Assembly: GCF_003265345.1 (NCBI RefSeq)
Contig: NZ_QFWW01000035.1
Span: 62,001 to 126,000, forward strand
Origin: Lentzea terrae
Lineage (GTDB): Bacteria; Actinomycetota; Actinomycetes; Mycobacteriales; Pseudonocardiaceae
Direction of reading: 5' to 3'
Length of the DNA stretch: 64,000 nt
Positions 31,669-40,556 of the stretch are shown one piece after another. A program made the translations under genes and the position numbers. The stretch's first letter is position 1; the number at the start of each line of letters is the position of its first letter. Under the pieces are notes generated by a model, which was not told where the DNA came from, searched no databases, and saw only the letters and a list, made by a program, of their open reading frames with translations.

Positions 31669-32565
31669 CTACTTCACGCGGCGCCGGTACGCCAGCGTCG
31701 CGGCCACCGCCCCTGCCAGCGCACCTGCGCCCAGCACCGACGGCACGCCGATCTTGGCCGCCTTCCGGCCCGTTCGGAAGTCGCGGATCTCCCAGCCCTT
31801 GCGCCGCGAGATCTCCCGCAGCTGCGAGTCCGGGTTCACCGCCACGGCCGTGCCCACGACCGAGAGCATCGGCACGTCGTTGGACGAGTCCGAGTAGGCC
31901 GTGCAACGGCGCAGGTCCAGGCCCTCCTTGGCGGCCAGCGACCGGACGGCCTGGGCCTTGGCCTTGCCGTGCAGCAGGTCGCCCACCAGGCGGCCCGTGT
32001 AGACGCCGTCGGACGACTCGGAGACCGTGCCCAGTGCGCCGGTCAGGCCCAGGCGGCGGGCGATGATCGAGGCGAGCTCGACCGGGGTGGCGGTGACCAG
32101 CCAGACGCGCTGACCTGCGTCGAGGTGCATCTGGGCCAGGGCCTGGGTGCCCTTCCAGATGCGGTCGGCCATCAGTTCGTCGTAGATCTCCTCGCCCAGC
32201 GAGACCAGTTCGGCGACGCTGCGACCGGCCACGAAGGAAAGCGCCTGTTCGCGGGAGGCCTTGACGGACTGCGGGTCTTCGCGGCCGCCCACGCGGAACT
32301 TCAGCTGCTGCCAGACGAAGCCCGCGAGGTCGGAGGAGGAGAAGTACTTGCGCGCGGCCAGGCCGCGGGCGAAGTGGAAGATCGACGCGCCCATCATCAT
32401 CGTGTTGTCCACGTCGAAGAAGGCCGCGGCGGTCAGGTCTGTGGGCACGGCGAGGGAGGCTTCGAGCTCTGGCGCTGCCGCGGCAACCCGGATCGCCGCC
32501 TCGGCCGATGCCTCGCCGGCTAGCTCGGCCAGCCGGTCGCTCTCCAACTCACGCTTACCCGCCAT
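31669..32565 (-). CDS. HAD-IB family hydrolase
   Basis: A 298-residue phosphatase of the HAD superfamily. DVDNT (51-55) holds the nucleophile and acid-base aspartates; VTATP is motif II; GKAKAQAVR supplies the lysine; YSDSSNDVPMLSVVG is motif IV. A C-terminal hydrophobic stretch (VLGAGALAGAVAATLAY) may anchor it to the membrane. It resembles the group named SerB1/SerB-like (M. tuberculosis Rv0505c), whose substrate may be a phospholipid or phosphoserine; the sequence does not decide which. Confidence 0.85.
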   Translation of the reverse strand: MAGKRELESDRLAELAGEASAEAAIRVAAAAPELEASLAVPTDLTAAAFFDVDNTMMMGASIFHFARGLAARKYFSSSDLAGFVWQQLKFRVGGREDPQSVKASREQALSFVAGRSVAELVSLGEEIYDELMADRIWKGTQALAQMHLDAGQRVWLVTATPVELASIIARRLGLTGALGTVSESSDGVYTGRLVGDLLHGKAKAQAVRSLAAKEGLDLRRCTAYSDSSNDVPMLSVVGTAVAVNPDSQLREISRRKGWEIRDFRTGRKAAKIGVPSVLGAGALAGAVAATLAYRRRVK

Positions 32566-32606
32566 GTCACAAGCCTAGCGATCAGGTTCGACGGCAAGCC
32601 CTCGAC

Positions 32607-33674
32607 TCAGCCGAAGCTGATCCCCGGAAGCAGCGGCAGCGAGATGCTGGGCAGCGGCAAGGGCAGCGGGATCGTGATTTCCGGCTTGCCGGACGACGGC
32701 GAAGTCGACGTGTTGGGCGCCGCCGGCGTCGAGGTGCCGGGCAGCACCGACTGCGAGGGCGGCACCGAAGGCTCCGTCGAACCCTGCGGCACCGGCAGGC
32801 CGGACGGGGTCGGCTGGACCGAGGACGGGTCGCGCCCCGGCGACGAGTTCGGGTCGGTGACCACCGAAGCGCACTCGTCCTTCGACGGCAGCGGGCCGAG
32901 CGTGTCGGAGGAGCCGCTGACGATCGCGGAGCAGCCGGCGCGGGCGGCCAGGTCGTGGGCTCGTTGGGCGATGCTCGCGAGCAGCCACATCGTGGTGTCG
33001 GCGTGGGCGCCGGCGTCGCCTGGCAGGCGGGGGCGCAGCGTGCCCAGCTTCACGTACTGGGCCAGCGCCCAGTCGCGCAGCGCCGGCAGCGCCTTCTCGT
33101 CGGACGCGATGGCGTACGCCGTGAGCTGGCGGGAGCCCTCGACGGCGTCGGAGTTCAGATCGCCCAGGGCGGTGAGCTGCGCCGACTCGCCGGACGCGCG
33201 TTCGGCCAGGGTTTCCATCTCGGTGACGCGGGAAGCGGCGAACTCCAGGTGCTTGAGCGCGCGCGACTCGTCGTCGAACGTCAGTCCCAGCGAGGCGCCT
33301 TCCGCAGTGCGCTTGACGCCGTAGAGCGGGTCTCCCGGGAGCGCGTCACGGCTGAGCAGCACGCTCATGCCGGCGAGCGACATCAGCAGGCAGAGGACGG
33401 CGGCTGCCGCGACTGCCAAGCGTGCGCGCGCTCCCACGCGTCTTACCGACGGGAGCACCAACGGCTTCTCCGGCGGTGGCGCGGTGAGGATGCGCTGTTT
33501 CATGCGCGCGCGGGTCTCGGCGTCCGGACCCACGTCCATGTTCCGGAGCAGCTCGACGATCGCGAGGTCCTCAGCGAAGTCGTCGCCGACCGGCTGCGGA
33601 CCGCCTTCAACGGCACGGGCGAATCGCTCGTGCTCCGTGTGCCGCCACCGCGGTGTGCTTCCCTTACCGTCCAT
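32607..33674 (-). CDS. DUF5667 protein, candidate anti-sigma partner
   Basis: A 355-residue protein. Residues 1-70 form a short helical cytosolic region (AEDLAIVELLRNM ... RARMKQRIL) with the look of an anti-sigma domain; one transmembrane segment is at about 86-107 (RLAVAAAAVLCLLMSLAGMSV); the external DUF5667 domain (about 110-245) is helical; the rest is Ser/Pro/Thr-rich. It lies 54 bases after the BldN-like sigma gene on the same strand, the arrangement of bldN-rsbN in Streptomyces, where RsbN holds BldN at the membrane. Function here is inferred from that context. Confidence 0.82.
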   Translation of the reverse strand: MDGKGSTPRWRHTEHERFARAVEGGPQPVGDDFAEDLAIVELLRNMDVGPDAETRARMKQRILTAPPPEKPLVLPSVRRVGARARLAVAAAAVLCLLMSLAGMSVLLSRDALPGDPLYGVKRTAEGASLGLTFDDESRALKHLEFAASRVTEMETLAERASGESAQLTALGDLNSDAVEGSRQLTAYAIASDEKALPALRDWALAQYVKLGTLRPRLPGDAGAHADTTMWLLASIAQRAHDLAARAGCSAIVSGSSDTLGPLPSKDECASVVTDPNSSPGRDPSSVQPTPSGLPVPQGSTEPSVPPSQSVLPGTSTPAAPNTSTSPSSGKPEITIPLPLPLPSISLPLLPGISFG

Positions 33675-33728
33675 CTCAGCCCGAGTAACGAAGTTGATCT
33701 GCTTTGGGTTACGCGCCTGTCGCCGTGA

Positions 33729-34349
33729 TCACCGCAACCACGACGGGAGGATCTGTGCGAGCCGCCGGACGGCCCGGTGTTGCAGCGCTTTCACGGCGCC
33801 CTCGTTGCGGTCCATCAGTTCCGCGACCTCGGACACCGACTTGCCCTCGATGAACCGCAACCTGATGCACTCCTGCTGGTCGTCTCCCAACTGGGAAACG
33901 CAGCGGAGCAGCTCCGCGTTGGTCGCCTCGGTCATCACTTCCTGCTCGGGACCGCCGGTCTCCTCCCGGTTGTCCTGGAGCTCCGCCGTCGTGACCTCGA
34001 GCCGGTAGCGACTCGACTTCACGTGGTCGAACACGATGTTGCGGGCGATCGTGACGAACCACGCGCCCACGTCCCGGCCCATGTAGCTGACCGAACCGAT
34101 GCTGCGCAGCGCGCGCAGGAACGTCTCGCTGGTCACGTCCTCGGCGAACGCGCGATCGCCGCCCACCCGGAAGAGGACATAGCGAAAGACCATGTCGACG
34201 TACTTGTCGTACAGCACGCCGAACGCCTCGGTGTCACCCTCTTGGGCGGCCTTGACGAGCTGCCACGGCTCGTCGGCGGTGTCGTCGTGCTGACCTCCCG
34301 TCATGGTCCGGGTGGTCCTGATCGTGTTCGGTCGTGCCCGCGCGGTCAT
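33729..34349 (-). CDS. BldN-like ECF RNA polymerase sigma factor
   Basis: An ECF sigma factor of about 206 residues. Region 2 (EGDTEAFGVLYDKYVDMVF ... DVTSETFLRALRSIG) and region 4 (LGDDQQECIRLRFIEGKS ... NEGAVKALQHRAVRRL) are complete, joined by SSRYRLEVTTAEL, a segment I recall from BldN. ATG 34349 has GGAGG upstream, rather far away; ATG 34304 is the alternative and begins directly before GGQHDD. BldN directs aerial development genes in Streptomyces. It is followed by a DUF5667 membrane protein that could sequester it. Divergent from the acyl-CoA ligase at 34516. Confidence 0.88.
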   Translation of the reverse strand: MTARARPNTIRTTRTMTGGQHDDTADEPWQLVKAAQEGDTEAFGVLYDKYVDMVFRYVLFRVGGDRAFAEDVTSETFLRALRSIGSVSYMGRDVGAWFVTIARNIVFDHVKSSRYRLEVTTAELQDNREETGGPEQEVMTEATNAELLRCVSQLGDDQQECIRLRFIEGKSVSEVAELMDRNEGAVKALQHRAVRRLAQILPSWLR

Positions 34350-34515
34350 CGGCTGGCGGCACCTCCACAGAGTCGCCGTGGCGGCAGCATACGTCTTGTT
34401 ACTCCGTAGTAGGTAGCTGGTGGGGTTGCGAAGTGGAGACGTGCGAACCACGGCTTCATGACGCTCGTCACGCGTGGAAGACTGCTCGAAGCGTCCAGTT
34501 GTTCATGAGGAGGCC

Positions 34516-35991
34516 ATGTTGACTTCCGCTCGCAATGTCGCAGATCTGGTCCGTGCTTCGGCACAGCGGGGACCAAGCCACGTCGCAGTCGTCGACGTCG
34601 CGAGCGGTGTGAGCCTCACCTGGGAAACCATCGACGGTGCGATCGATGCTTTCGCCCGCCGTTTGGTCGATTCCGGTCTCGAACCGGGCGACCGAGTGGC
34701 GGTACGGCTGCCCACCTCGCCCGAGTTCGTGGTCACCGTGTTCGGAATTCTCCGCGCGGGCGGCGTCGTGGTGCCCACCGGACCCGGCAACCCGCCGCGT
34801 GAGCTGCAGCGCATCCTGGCCGACTCCGGCGCCACGCTCCTGGTGGGCGACGGCGAGGGCTCGGACGCCCAGGTGCTGGACGGTCCGGATGTCAACGCGA
34901 CCGCTGAGCCCTTCGAAGCCGTCCGCGGCGGCGAGGACCTCGCGGTGCTCGGCTACACCTCCGGCACGTCCGGCGTGCCGCGCGGCGCGATGCTGTCCCA
35001 CCGCGCGCTGCTCGCGAACGTCTCCCAGTGCGCCTCGCTGCGCCCAGCACCCGTGACCGCGGGCGACCGGGTGCTGCTCGCGCTGCCGTTGTTCCACGTC
35101 TACGGCCTCGGCCCCGGTCTGCTGCAGGTCGCGGGCGCCGGCGCCACCGCGGTGCTGTTGGAGCGCTTCGACGCCGTTTCGGCGTTGGACGTGATCGAGG
35201 AGCACCGCGTCACCACGATGGTCGGCGTACCGCCCATGTACCGGGCGCTGCTGGCGAACCCGATCGAGGTGCTGCGCGAGAAGCTGGCCACGGTCCGCCT
35301 CTTCACCTCCGGCGCCGCCCCGCTCCCGGCGGCGGTCATCAACGAGATGCGCACCGCCATCGGCATCCCGGTCTTCGAGGGCTACGGCCTGACCGAAACC
35401 GGCCCGGTGCTCACGTCCACGCTGGTCGGCGGCGTGCCGAAACCGGGCTCGGTGGGCCAGGCCCTGCCCGGCGTCGAGATCCGCCTGGTCGACACCGACG
35501 GATCGGTGCTCGACATCGACGAGGACGAGCCCGGCACCGGCCTGGTGTCCGCCAAGGGCGACAACCTGTTCAGCGGCTACTGGCCGGACGGCGCGCACGG
35601 GCCCGACAGTTCCGGCTGGTTCCGCACCGGCGACGTCGGCTTCATCGACGCGGACGGCGACCTGCACCTGGTGGACCGTGCGGGCGACCTGATCATCGTG
35701 AACGGCTTCAACGTCTACCCGCACGAGGTGGAGCAGGTCATCGGCGAGATGGCGGACGTGGTGGAAGCCGCGGCCGTGGGCGTGCCGGACGAGAAGACCG
35801 GCGAGTCGGTGAAGGTCGTCGTCGTGCTGCGCGACGGCGCCTCGGTGTCGGCCGAGGACGTCGTGACGCACTGCGCGGGCAGGCTGGCGAAGTTCAAGGT
35901 GCCGACGGCCGTCGAATTCGCCCCGGCCCTGCCGCACTCCCCGACCGGCAAGCTGGCCCGCCGCATCCTGCGCAAGCCGTTGGGAGCCTGA
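34516..35991 (+). CDS. AMP-dependent acyl-CoA ligase
   Basis: A 491-residue ANL-superfamily ligase that activates a carboxylic acid as acyl-AMP then CoA thioester. The P-loop is YTSGTSGVPRG (Arg replaces the common Lys), the mid motif is FEGYGLTETGP, SGWFRTGDVG and the hinge RAGDLIIVNGFNVYP follow, and the catalytic Lys is in SPTGKLARRIL. ATG 34516 is chosen because it follows GAGGAGGCC. Long-chain fatty acids are the typical substrate for this branch but the chain length cannot be read from sequence. The next gene begins one base after its stop. Confidence 0.92.
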   Translation: MLTSARNVADLVRASAQRGPSHVAVVDVASGVSLTWETIDGAIDAFARRLVDSGLEPGDRVAVRLPTSPEFVVTVFGILRAGGVVVPTGPGNPPRELQRILADSGATLLVGDGEGSDAQVLDGPDVNATAEPFEAVRGGEDLAVLGYTSGTSGVPRGAMLSHRALLANVSQCASLRPAPVTAGDRVLLALPLFHVYGLGPGLLQVAGAGATAVLLERFDAVSALDVIEEHRVTTMVGVPPMYRALLANPIEVLREKLATVRLFTSGAAPLPAAVINEMRTAIGIPVFEGYGLTETGPVLTSTLVGGVPKPGSVGQALPGVEIRLVDTDGSVLDIDEDEPGTGLVSAKGDNLFSGYWPDGAHGPDSSGWFRTGDVGFIDADGDLHLVDRAGDLIIVNGFNVYPHEVEQVIGEMADVVEAAAVGVPDEKTGESVKVVVVLRDGASVSAEDVVTHCAGRLAKFKVPTAVEFAPALPHSPTGKLARRILRKPLGA

Positions 35992-35992
35992 C

Positions 35993-36229
35993 GTGCACCA
36001 CGTGACGGTGATGAGCCGCGAGACGTGCCACTCGTGCCACGTCGCGGAGGCCGAGATCGAGCGAATCTGCGGCGAGATGGGCGCCACCTGGTCGGTCGAG
36101 GACGTGGACGCCGATCCGGAGCTGCGGGCCGAGTACGGGGACCGCGTGCCGGTGTTCCTGGTCGACGGCGTCGAGCACGGGTACTGGCAGGTGGAGGAGG
36201 ACCGCCTGCGGGCGGCCCTCGCGAAGTAG
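35993..36229 (+). CDS. glutaredoxin-like protein (CxxC)
   Basis: A 78-residue thioredoxin-fold protein with redox pair C12-H-S-C15 and the cis-Pro segment DRVPVFLVDG. Members related to M. tuberculosis Rv0508 are of this size and contain one domain. It begins one base after the ligase stop, so is co-transcribed with it; any functional link is unclear. A mycoredoxin-type role with mycothiol is possible, but the motif differs from the CGYC of Mrx1. Confidence 0.85.
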   Translation: MHHVTVMSRETCHSCHVAEAEIERICGEMGATWSVEDVDADPELRAEYGDRVPVFLVDGVEHGYWQVEEDRLRAALAK

Positions 36230-36230
36230 T

Positions 36231-36890
36231 TCAGGTCAGGCCGAGCTCACGCCAGCCCACTTCACCGGCGGGCGTGAGCACCACGGCGCGGGTGGTGCCG
36301 ATGCGCTGGATCCACCCGCGCTCGAAGAACACCTCGCACAGGTGCGCTCCAGCGGCTCCCGCCAGGTGCGGGACGCGTTCGGTCCAGTCCACGCAGGCCC
36401 TGACGACCGGGCGTTTCGAGGGTTCGAAGCCCAGTTCCTTCAGCCACACCAGACCGGGCTCGGTGATCGCGAGATCGCCGTTCACCACCCCCAGCTCCAG
36501 CAGGCCGGACTTGAGCGCGACACCCAGCTTCCCGGCCAGGTGGTCGTAGCAGGTGCGGCCGCGCGCCATCGCCTCCGAGGCGGACGAGGCCCGCAGGCCA
36601 CGCGGCCGCGGCCCCGGTCCCGCGAACGACGTCATGGCCTCCAGCAACTCGGCGACGTGCGGACCGGCCAGGGACACGTACCGGTGCCGGCCCTGGCGGT
36701 GCTCCACGAGCAGGCCGCCCTCGATCAGCCGGGTGAGATGTTCACTGGCCGTCGAAGGGGCCACGCGGGCGTGCGCGGCCAGTTCGTTCGCCGTCCACGC
36801 CCTGCCGTCGAGCAGGGCCCCGCAGAACGCCGCTCGCGTCTTGTCCGCCAGCAGCGCGGCGACCTGGGCCAGTGCTTCCATGCCTGCCAT
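36231..36890 (-). CDS. ArsR-family transcriptional regulator
   Basis: A 219-residue regulator with an N-terminal winged helix (LADKTRAAFCGALLDGRAW ... APSTASEHLTRLIEGGLL, HRQGRHRYVSLAG) and a C-terminal region of about 110 residues of unknown role found in a subset of actinobacterial ArsR proteins. It is divergent from the P450/PEP-mutase fusion gene with 56 bases between starts, so it probably controls that gene. No cysteine pair like the metal site CxC is apparent in the HTH, so it may sense something other than metal. Confidence 0.85.
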   Translation of the reverse strand: MAGMEALAQVAALLADKTRAAFCGALLDGRAWTANELAAHARVAPSTASEHLTRLIEGGLLVEHRQGRHRYVSLAGPHVAELLEAMTSFAGPGPRPRGLRASSASEAMARGRTCYDHLAGKLGVALKSGLLELGVVNGDLAITEPGLVWLKELGFEPSKRPVVRACVDWTERVPHLAGAAGAHLCEVFFERGWIQRIGTTRAVVLTPAGEVGWRELGLT

Positions 36891-36946
36891 TCTCCGACCG
36901 GAACACTTCGGCCCGCGCCGAAACGTCCGCGCCCTAGCGTCGGGGC

Positions 36947-38221
36947 ATGACCGAAGAGCTGCTGAACCTGCCCGTCCCGCACGTCCCCGCCGGCGATCAC
37001 GGCGTGGCGTGGCTGCGCGCGAACGTCGTCCGTTTCAGCAACGGCGCCGAGCACGCCCGCAGGCGCGCGCTCACGACCAAGCTCATCGAGAACGTCCACG
37101 CCACCACGCTCGACGAGTTCGCGACGGCACTGGACCTGCCCGGCTCACTCGGCGACATCGCCGAGATCGCGCCCAGCTACCAGCCGCACGAGCCGGTCAC
37201 CGCGGCCGCCGACGCCGCCGTCGAACGCCTCGCCCGCAGCCACGACGAGGAGACCGCGGCCAGGATCGGGCTGCTCGTGCAGGCCTGGGCCGCCACGCAC
37301 GCCCTCGCGGAGCACCTCCGCACCGGTGACCCCACCCCGCCCGTCCCGATCACCCGCAGGGCCGCTGAGGGCGGCGTGATCGAGGTCGGCCTCGACGCGC
37401 ACCCGTTCGGGCACGGGCCGCACGCCTGCCCCGGCCGGGAACTGGCCACCCGGATCGCCAAGAACATGGCGTTCCGCGCGATGCACCACCAGGACGAGCC
37501 GCTGATCCTCCCCAACGCCTGGGACTACGCCTCGGCAGCCGCCCTGCACGCCGCGGGCTTCCGCGCGATCGGCACGACCAGCCTCGGCGTCTGCGCCGCC
37601 CACGGGATCGTCGACGGCTCAGGACTCGCCGACCGGGAGGCGGTGGCGCTGGCGCGGAAGCTGTCGGACCTGCCCTGCCCGGTGACCGTCGACCTGGAGT
37701 CCGGTTTCCGCACCGCACCGGCAGAGGTGGCCGAACTGGTGGCAGGTCTCGGCGTGGCGGGGATCAACCTGGAGGACGGCCGCCCGCACGGCCTGGTGAC
37801 GCCGGACGAGCAGGCGAACCTCATCAGCACCGTGAAGGAGCGGGCGCCCGGTGTGTTCCTCAACGCCCGCATCGACACCCACTGGCGAGGCCTCGCGCTC
37901 GCCGAGACCGTGGACCGCGCGAAGAGGTACGTGGACGCGGGTGCGGACGGGATCTTCGTGCCAGGGGTGACCGAGCCGCGCGACATCGAGGCGCTGGCGG
38001 GGCTGGCGCCGTTGAACCTGCTGGCCCAGCACGGCACGCCGAGCGAACTCGCCGGCCTGGGCGTCAAGAGGATCAGCACCGGCTCGTTGCTGTTCCGGGC
38101 CGCACTGCAGCACACCGTCGCGACCGCGCAGGCAGTGCGCGACGGTGGAACCGCAGCAGCGTTCAGCTACGCGGAGGTGCAGGACCTGATCAGCCGAGGA
38201 ACACGTTCCGACGCTGGGTGA
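36947..38221 (+). CDS. shortened P450-like domain fused to PEP mutase/isocitrate lyase-family enzyme
   Basis: A 424-residue fusion. Residues 1-173 look like a cytochrome P450 shrunk to under half size: HARRR (36-40) as in helix C, GLLVQAWAATHAL (108-120) as in helix I, EHLR (122-125, the ExxR pair) and the haem loop PFGHGPHACPG (153-163) with Cys161; most of the usual substrate-binding helices and the meander are missing. Residues from 174 on form a PEP mutase-type TIM barrel (LPNAWDYASAAALHAAG, TVDLESGF, GINLEDG). The junction falls exactly on the Met where stand-alone PEPM proteins start (37466), with no strong ribosome site there. Either a real fusion or two fused genes with a relic P450. 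Confidence 0.8.
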   Translation: MTEELLNLPVPHVPAGDHGVAWLRANVVRFSNGAEHARRRALTTKLIENVHATTLDEFATALDLPGSLGDIAEIAPSYQPHEPVTAAADAAVERLARSHDEETAARIGLLVQAWAATHALAEHLRTGDPTPPVPITRRAAEGGVIEVGLDAHPFGHGPHACPGRELATRIAKNMAFRAMHHQDEPLILPNAWDYASAAALHAAGFRAIGTTSLGVCAAHGIVDGSGLADREAVALARKLSDLPCPVTVDLESGFRTAPAEVAELVAGLGVAGINLEDGRPHGLVTPDEQANLISTVKERAPGVFLNARIDTHWRGLALAETVDRAKRYVDAGADGIFVPGVTEPRDIEALAGLAPLNLLAQHGTPSELAGLGVKRISTGSLLFRAALQHTVATAQAVRDGGTAAAFSYAEVQDLISRGTRSDAG

Positions 38222-39149
38222 GCAGCCGGTACAGGGTCTGCTGGATCGTCTCGCGGACCTGGTCGGTGAGGTTGAAGACCAGCATCGGGTCGTCGGCCGC
38301 GTTCTCGCCGAAGACGTCGGTGCGGATCGGCTCGCCGAACTCGATGTACCACTTCGACGGCAACGGGATGGCGCCCAGCGGCCCGAACAACGGGAAGAAC
38401 GGCGTCACCGGGAAGTACGGGAAGCCGAACAGCCGTGCCAGCGCCTTGATGTCGCCGATCATCGGGTAGATCTCCTCGGCCCCGACGATCGAGCACGGGA
38501 TGATCGGCGTGCCGGTCTTCAGCGCAGCGGCCACGAAGCCGCCACGGCCGAAGCGCTGCAGCTTGTAGCGGTCCTTGAACGGCTTGCCGATGCCCTTGAA
38601 GCCCTCCGGCCACACGCCGACCAGCTCACCGGACGACAACAGCCGCTCGGCGTCCGGGTTGCAGGCCAGCGTCTGGCCGGACTTGCGGGCCAGCGCGCCC
38701 AGCACCGGCGTCCGGAACACCAGATCGGCGCCGAGCATGCGCATGTGGCGCTGAGCCGGGTGCTCGGACGCGATGCCGTACGAGGTCATCAGTGCGTCGA
38801 GCGGCAACGTGCCGGAGTGGTTCGCCACGATCAGCGCGCCACCGGCCGTCGGGATGTTGGACAGCCCGATCGTCTCGACCCGGAACCACTTCTCGTACAA
38901 CGGCTTCAGCGGCGGCATCAGCACGTTCTCGGTGAGGTCGCGGTCGAAACCGAACTCGTCGATCTGGTAGTCGCCCGCGATCCGCCTGCGCGCGAACGAC
39001 AGCAGGTCGGCCAGCCTGCGTTCCCAGTCCGATGTCTCGGGCTGCTGCTGCGCGGGTTCTGGAACCACCTCGACGTGCCGCGATCTGCGCGCGGCGTCGC
39101 GTTCCGGGTCGTGCAGCGGGATAACGCGTGCTCCTGCCACTGCGTTCAT
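38190..39149 (-). CDS. lysophospholipid acyltransferase family protein
   Basis: A membrane-associated acyltransferase of about 319 residues. Acyl-acceptor motif NHSGTLPLD is an extended variant of HX4D, and VWPEGFKGIGKPF corresponds to the substrate-binding EG motif; IIPCSIVGAEEIYP follows. Position and sequence agree with M. tuberculosis Rv0502. The start is ATG 39149 with GAGGAG immediately upstream; GTG 39140 would have the same site at a better distance. Its 3' end overlaps the oppositely oriented fusion gene by 32 bases. The acceptor lipid is unknown. Confidence 0.88.
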   Translation of the reverse strand: MNAVAGARVIPLHDPERDAARRSRHVEVVPEPAQQQPETSDWERRLADLLSFARRRIAGDYQIDEFGFDRDLTENVLMPPLKPLYEKWFRVETIGLSNIPTAGGALIVANHSGTLPLDALMTSYGIASEHPAQRHMRMLGADLVFRTPVLGALARKSGQTLACNPDAERLLSSGELVGVWPEGFKGIGKPFKDRYKLQRFGRGGFVAAALKTGTPIIPCSIVGAEEIYPMIGDIKALARLFGFPYFPVTPFFPLFGPLGAIPLPSKWYIEFGEPIRTDVFGENAADDPMLVFNLTDQVRETIQQTLYRLLTQRRNVFLG

Positions 39150-39164
39150 CTCCTCAGGCAAAGA

Positions 39165-40202
39165 TCAGCGGAAACGAGCGGCTGCATCGAGGATTCCCCG
39201 TTCCGCAGCCTCAACCGTCTCCGGGTCGATGAACGGCTTCAGGCCTCGGCCGCTCACGTAGTCGTCGAACGCCTGCTGGGTGGTCCACCGCGGCGTGAAC
39301 CCGAAGTCCTTCTTCAGCAGGGTGGTGTCGACCACGCGCCCCCAGTTGAGGAACCTCATCTGGTCTGGCGAGAAGTCGACGAGCCGGGCGCTTCGGAAGA
39401 AGCCGCCGACGGTGGGCACGGCCATGCTGGGCACCGGCAGGTTCAGCCTGCCCGCCCGGCGAATGGCCTGCGACAGCAGCAGCACGCCGTCGCCGCCCAC
39501 GTTGAACACACCGGGCAGGTCGTGCAGCGTCGCGCGTTCGAGGACAGCGAGGGCGTCCTCGGAGTGCAGCAGCTGCACGCGAGCGTCGTAGCCCAGCACG
39601 GTGGGCACGACCGGTAGGGCGAAGTAGCGCGTCAGCACCGTGTCGATGCGCGGGCCGATGAAGTTCGTGAAGCGCAGCGTGGTGACGTTCACGTCCGGCC
39701 TGCGGCGGCCGAACCCGCGCACGTACCCCTCGACCTCGACGGCGTCCTTGGCGTAGCCGGACGACGGCAGGTCCTTCGGGCCCATGTCCTCGGTGAACAC
39801 CGCGGGGTCACGACTGCTGGACCCGTAGACGGCGCTGGTGGACTTCACCACGAGCTTCTGCACCTTCGGCGACTTCTGACACGCGGCCAGCAGCTGCATG
39901 GTGCCGATGACGTTCATCTCCTTCATCACCGTCCGGCCGGTGGGCCCGGCCGGGTTGGCGGTGACGGACGCGTGGACGACCGTGTCCACGTTCGCCGTGG
40001 AGATGACCTTGCTGATCAGCGGGTTGCGGATGTCGGCCCGCACGAACTCGGCCCTGCCCATCCGACGCAGGAGGTCACGTGGCGGCGGCTCGGTGTCCAC
40101 ACCGAGCACGCGCTCGATGTCCGGGTTGGCGGCGAACCGCGCGGCGAGGTGGCCGCCGAGGAAGCGGCTGACTCCGGTGACGAGGACGACCTTGGGCGTC
40201 AT
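39165..40202 (-). CDS. NAD-dependent epimerase/dehydratase
   Basis: A 345-residue extended short-chain dehydrogenase. The nucleotide-binding motif VTGVSRFLGGHLAARF is at the N-terminus; the catalytic Tyr-Lys pair is in SGYAKDAVE, and VVKSTSAVYG precedes it. Equivalent to M. tuberculosis galE2 (Rv0501) by position, but substrate is unproven, so no symbol is given. ATG 40202 begins the homologous part. It is directly upstream of the acyltransferase gene, 15 bases away, so the two likely form one transcript. Confidence 0.87.
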   Translation of the reverse strand: MTPKVVLVTGVSRFLGGHLAARFAANPDIERVLGVDTEPPPRDLLRRMGRAEFVRADIRNPLISKVISTANVDTVVHASVTANPAGPTGRTVMKEMNVIGTMQLLAACQKSPKVQKLVVKSTSAVYGSSSRDPAVFTEDMGPKDLPSSGYAKDAVEVEGYVRGFGRRRPDVNVTTLRFTNFIGPRIDTVLTRYFALPVVPTVLGYDARVQLLHSEDALAVLERATLHDLPGVFNVGGDGVLLLSQAIRRAGRLNLPVPSMAVPTVGGFFRSARLVDFSPDQMRFLNWGRVVDTTLLKKDFGFTPRWTTQQAFDDYVSGRGLKPFIDPETVEAAERGILDAAARFR

Positions 40203-40402
40203 GCGACTCCAAGCTGAAGGGCGTTGCGATTGGTCGATGCTACAAGCCCAATCGGAAACCGGAGGGGGCCGGAACGCCGTCTTGACGCAGGTCACGAAGG
40301 CTTTACCGGCTAATCACCCGATCGGCGGCGACCGTTCCCGTGTTTCCGGGGGCTCGTCCCACTGGGTGATATTCCGTGCCGACGCACCACCTCGCAAACG
40401 CA

Positions 40403-40438
40403 ACCGCCGCCGGTCCCCGTGAGGGAACCAGCGGCGGT
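40403..40438 (-). terminator. hairpin terminator after bS22
   Basis: Near-perfect stem of about 15 bp (CCGCCGC...GGT...CCC pairing with GGG...ACC...GCGGCGG) around the loop CGTGA, starting 17 bases after the bS22 stop in the minus direction. It separates bS22 from the epimerase gene. Confidence 0.75.
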
Positions 40439-40454
40439 GAGAGCGCAAGCGGGC

Positions 40455-40556
40455 TTACTTGCCGCGCTTCCTACGCTGAACCCTGGTCTTGCGCAGCAGC
40501 TTGCGGTGCTTCTTCTTCGACATGCGCTTGCGGCGCTTCTTGATGACCGAGCCCAT
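40455..40556 (-). CDS. 30S ribosomal protein bS22 (AURKAIP1/COX24 domain)
   Basis: A tiny 33-residue highly basic protein: MGSVIKKRRKRMSKKKHR then KLLRKTRVQRRKRGK. This is the actinobacterial ribosomal protein bS22, bound near the decoding centre of the small subunit. ATG 40556 has AAGGA eight bases upstream. It sits between the HTH gene and the epimerase gene exactly as Rv0500B does in M. tuberculosis. It is easy to miss in annotation because of its size. Confidence 0.95.
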   Translation of the reverse strand: MGSVIKKRRKRMSKKKHRKLLRKTRVQRRKRGK

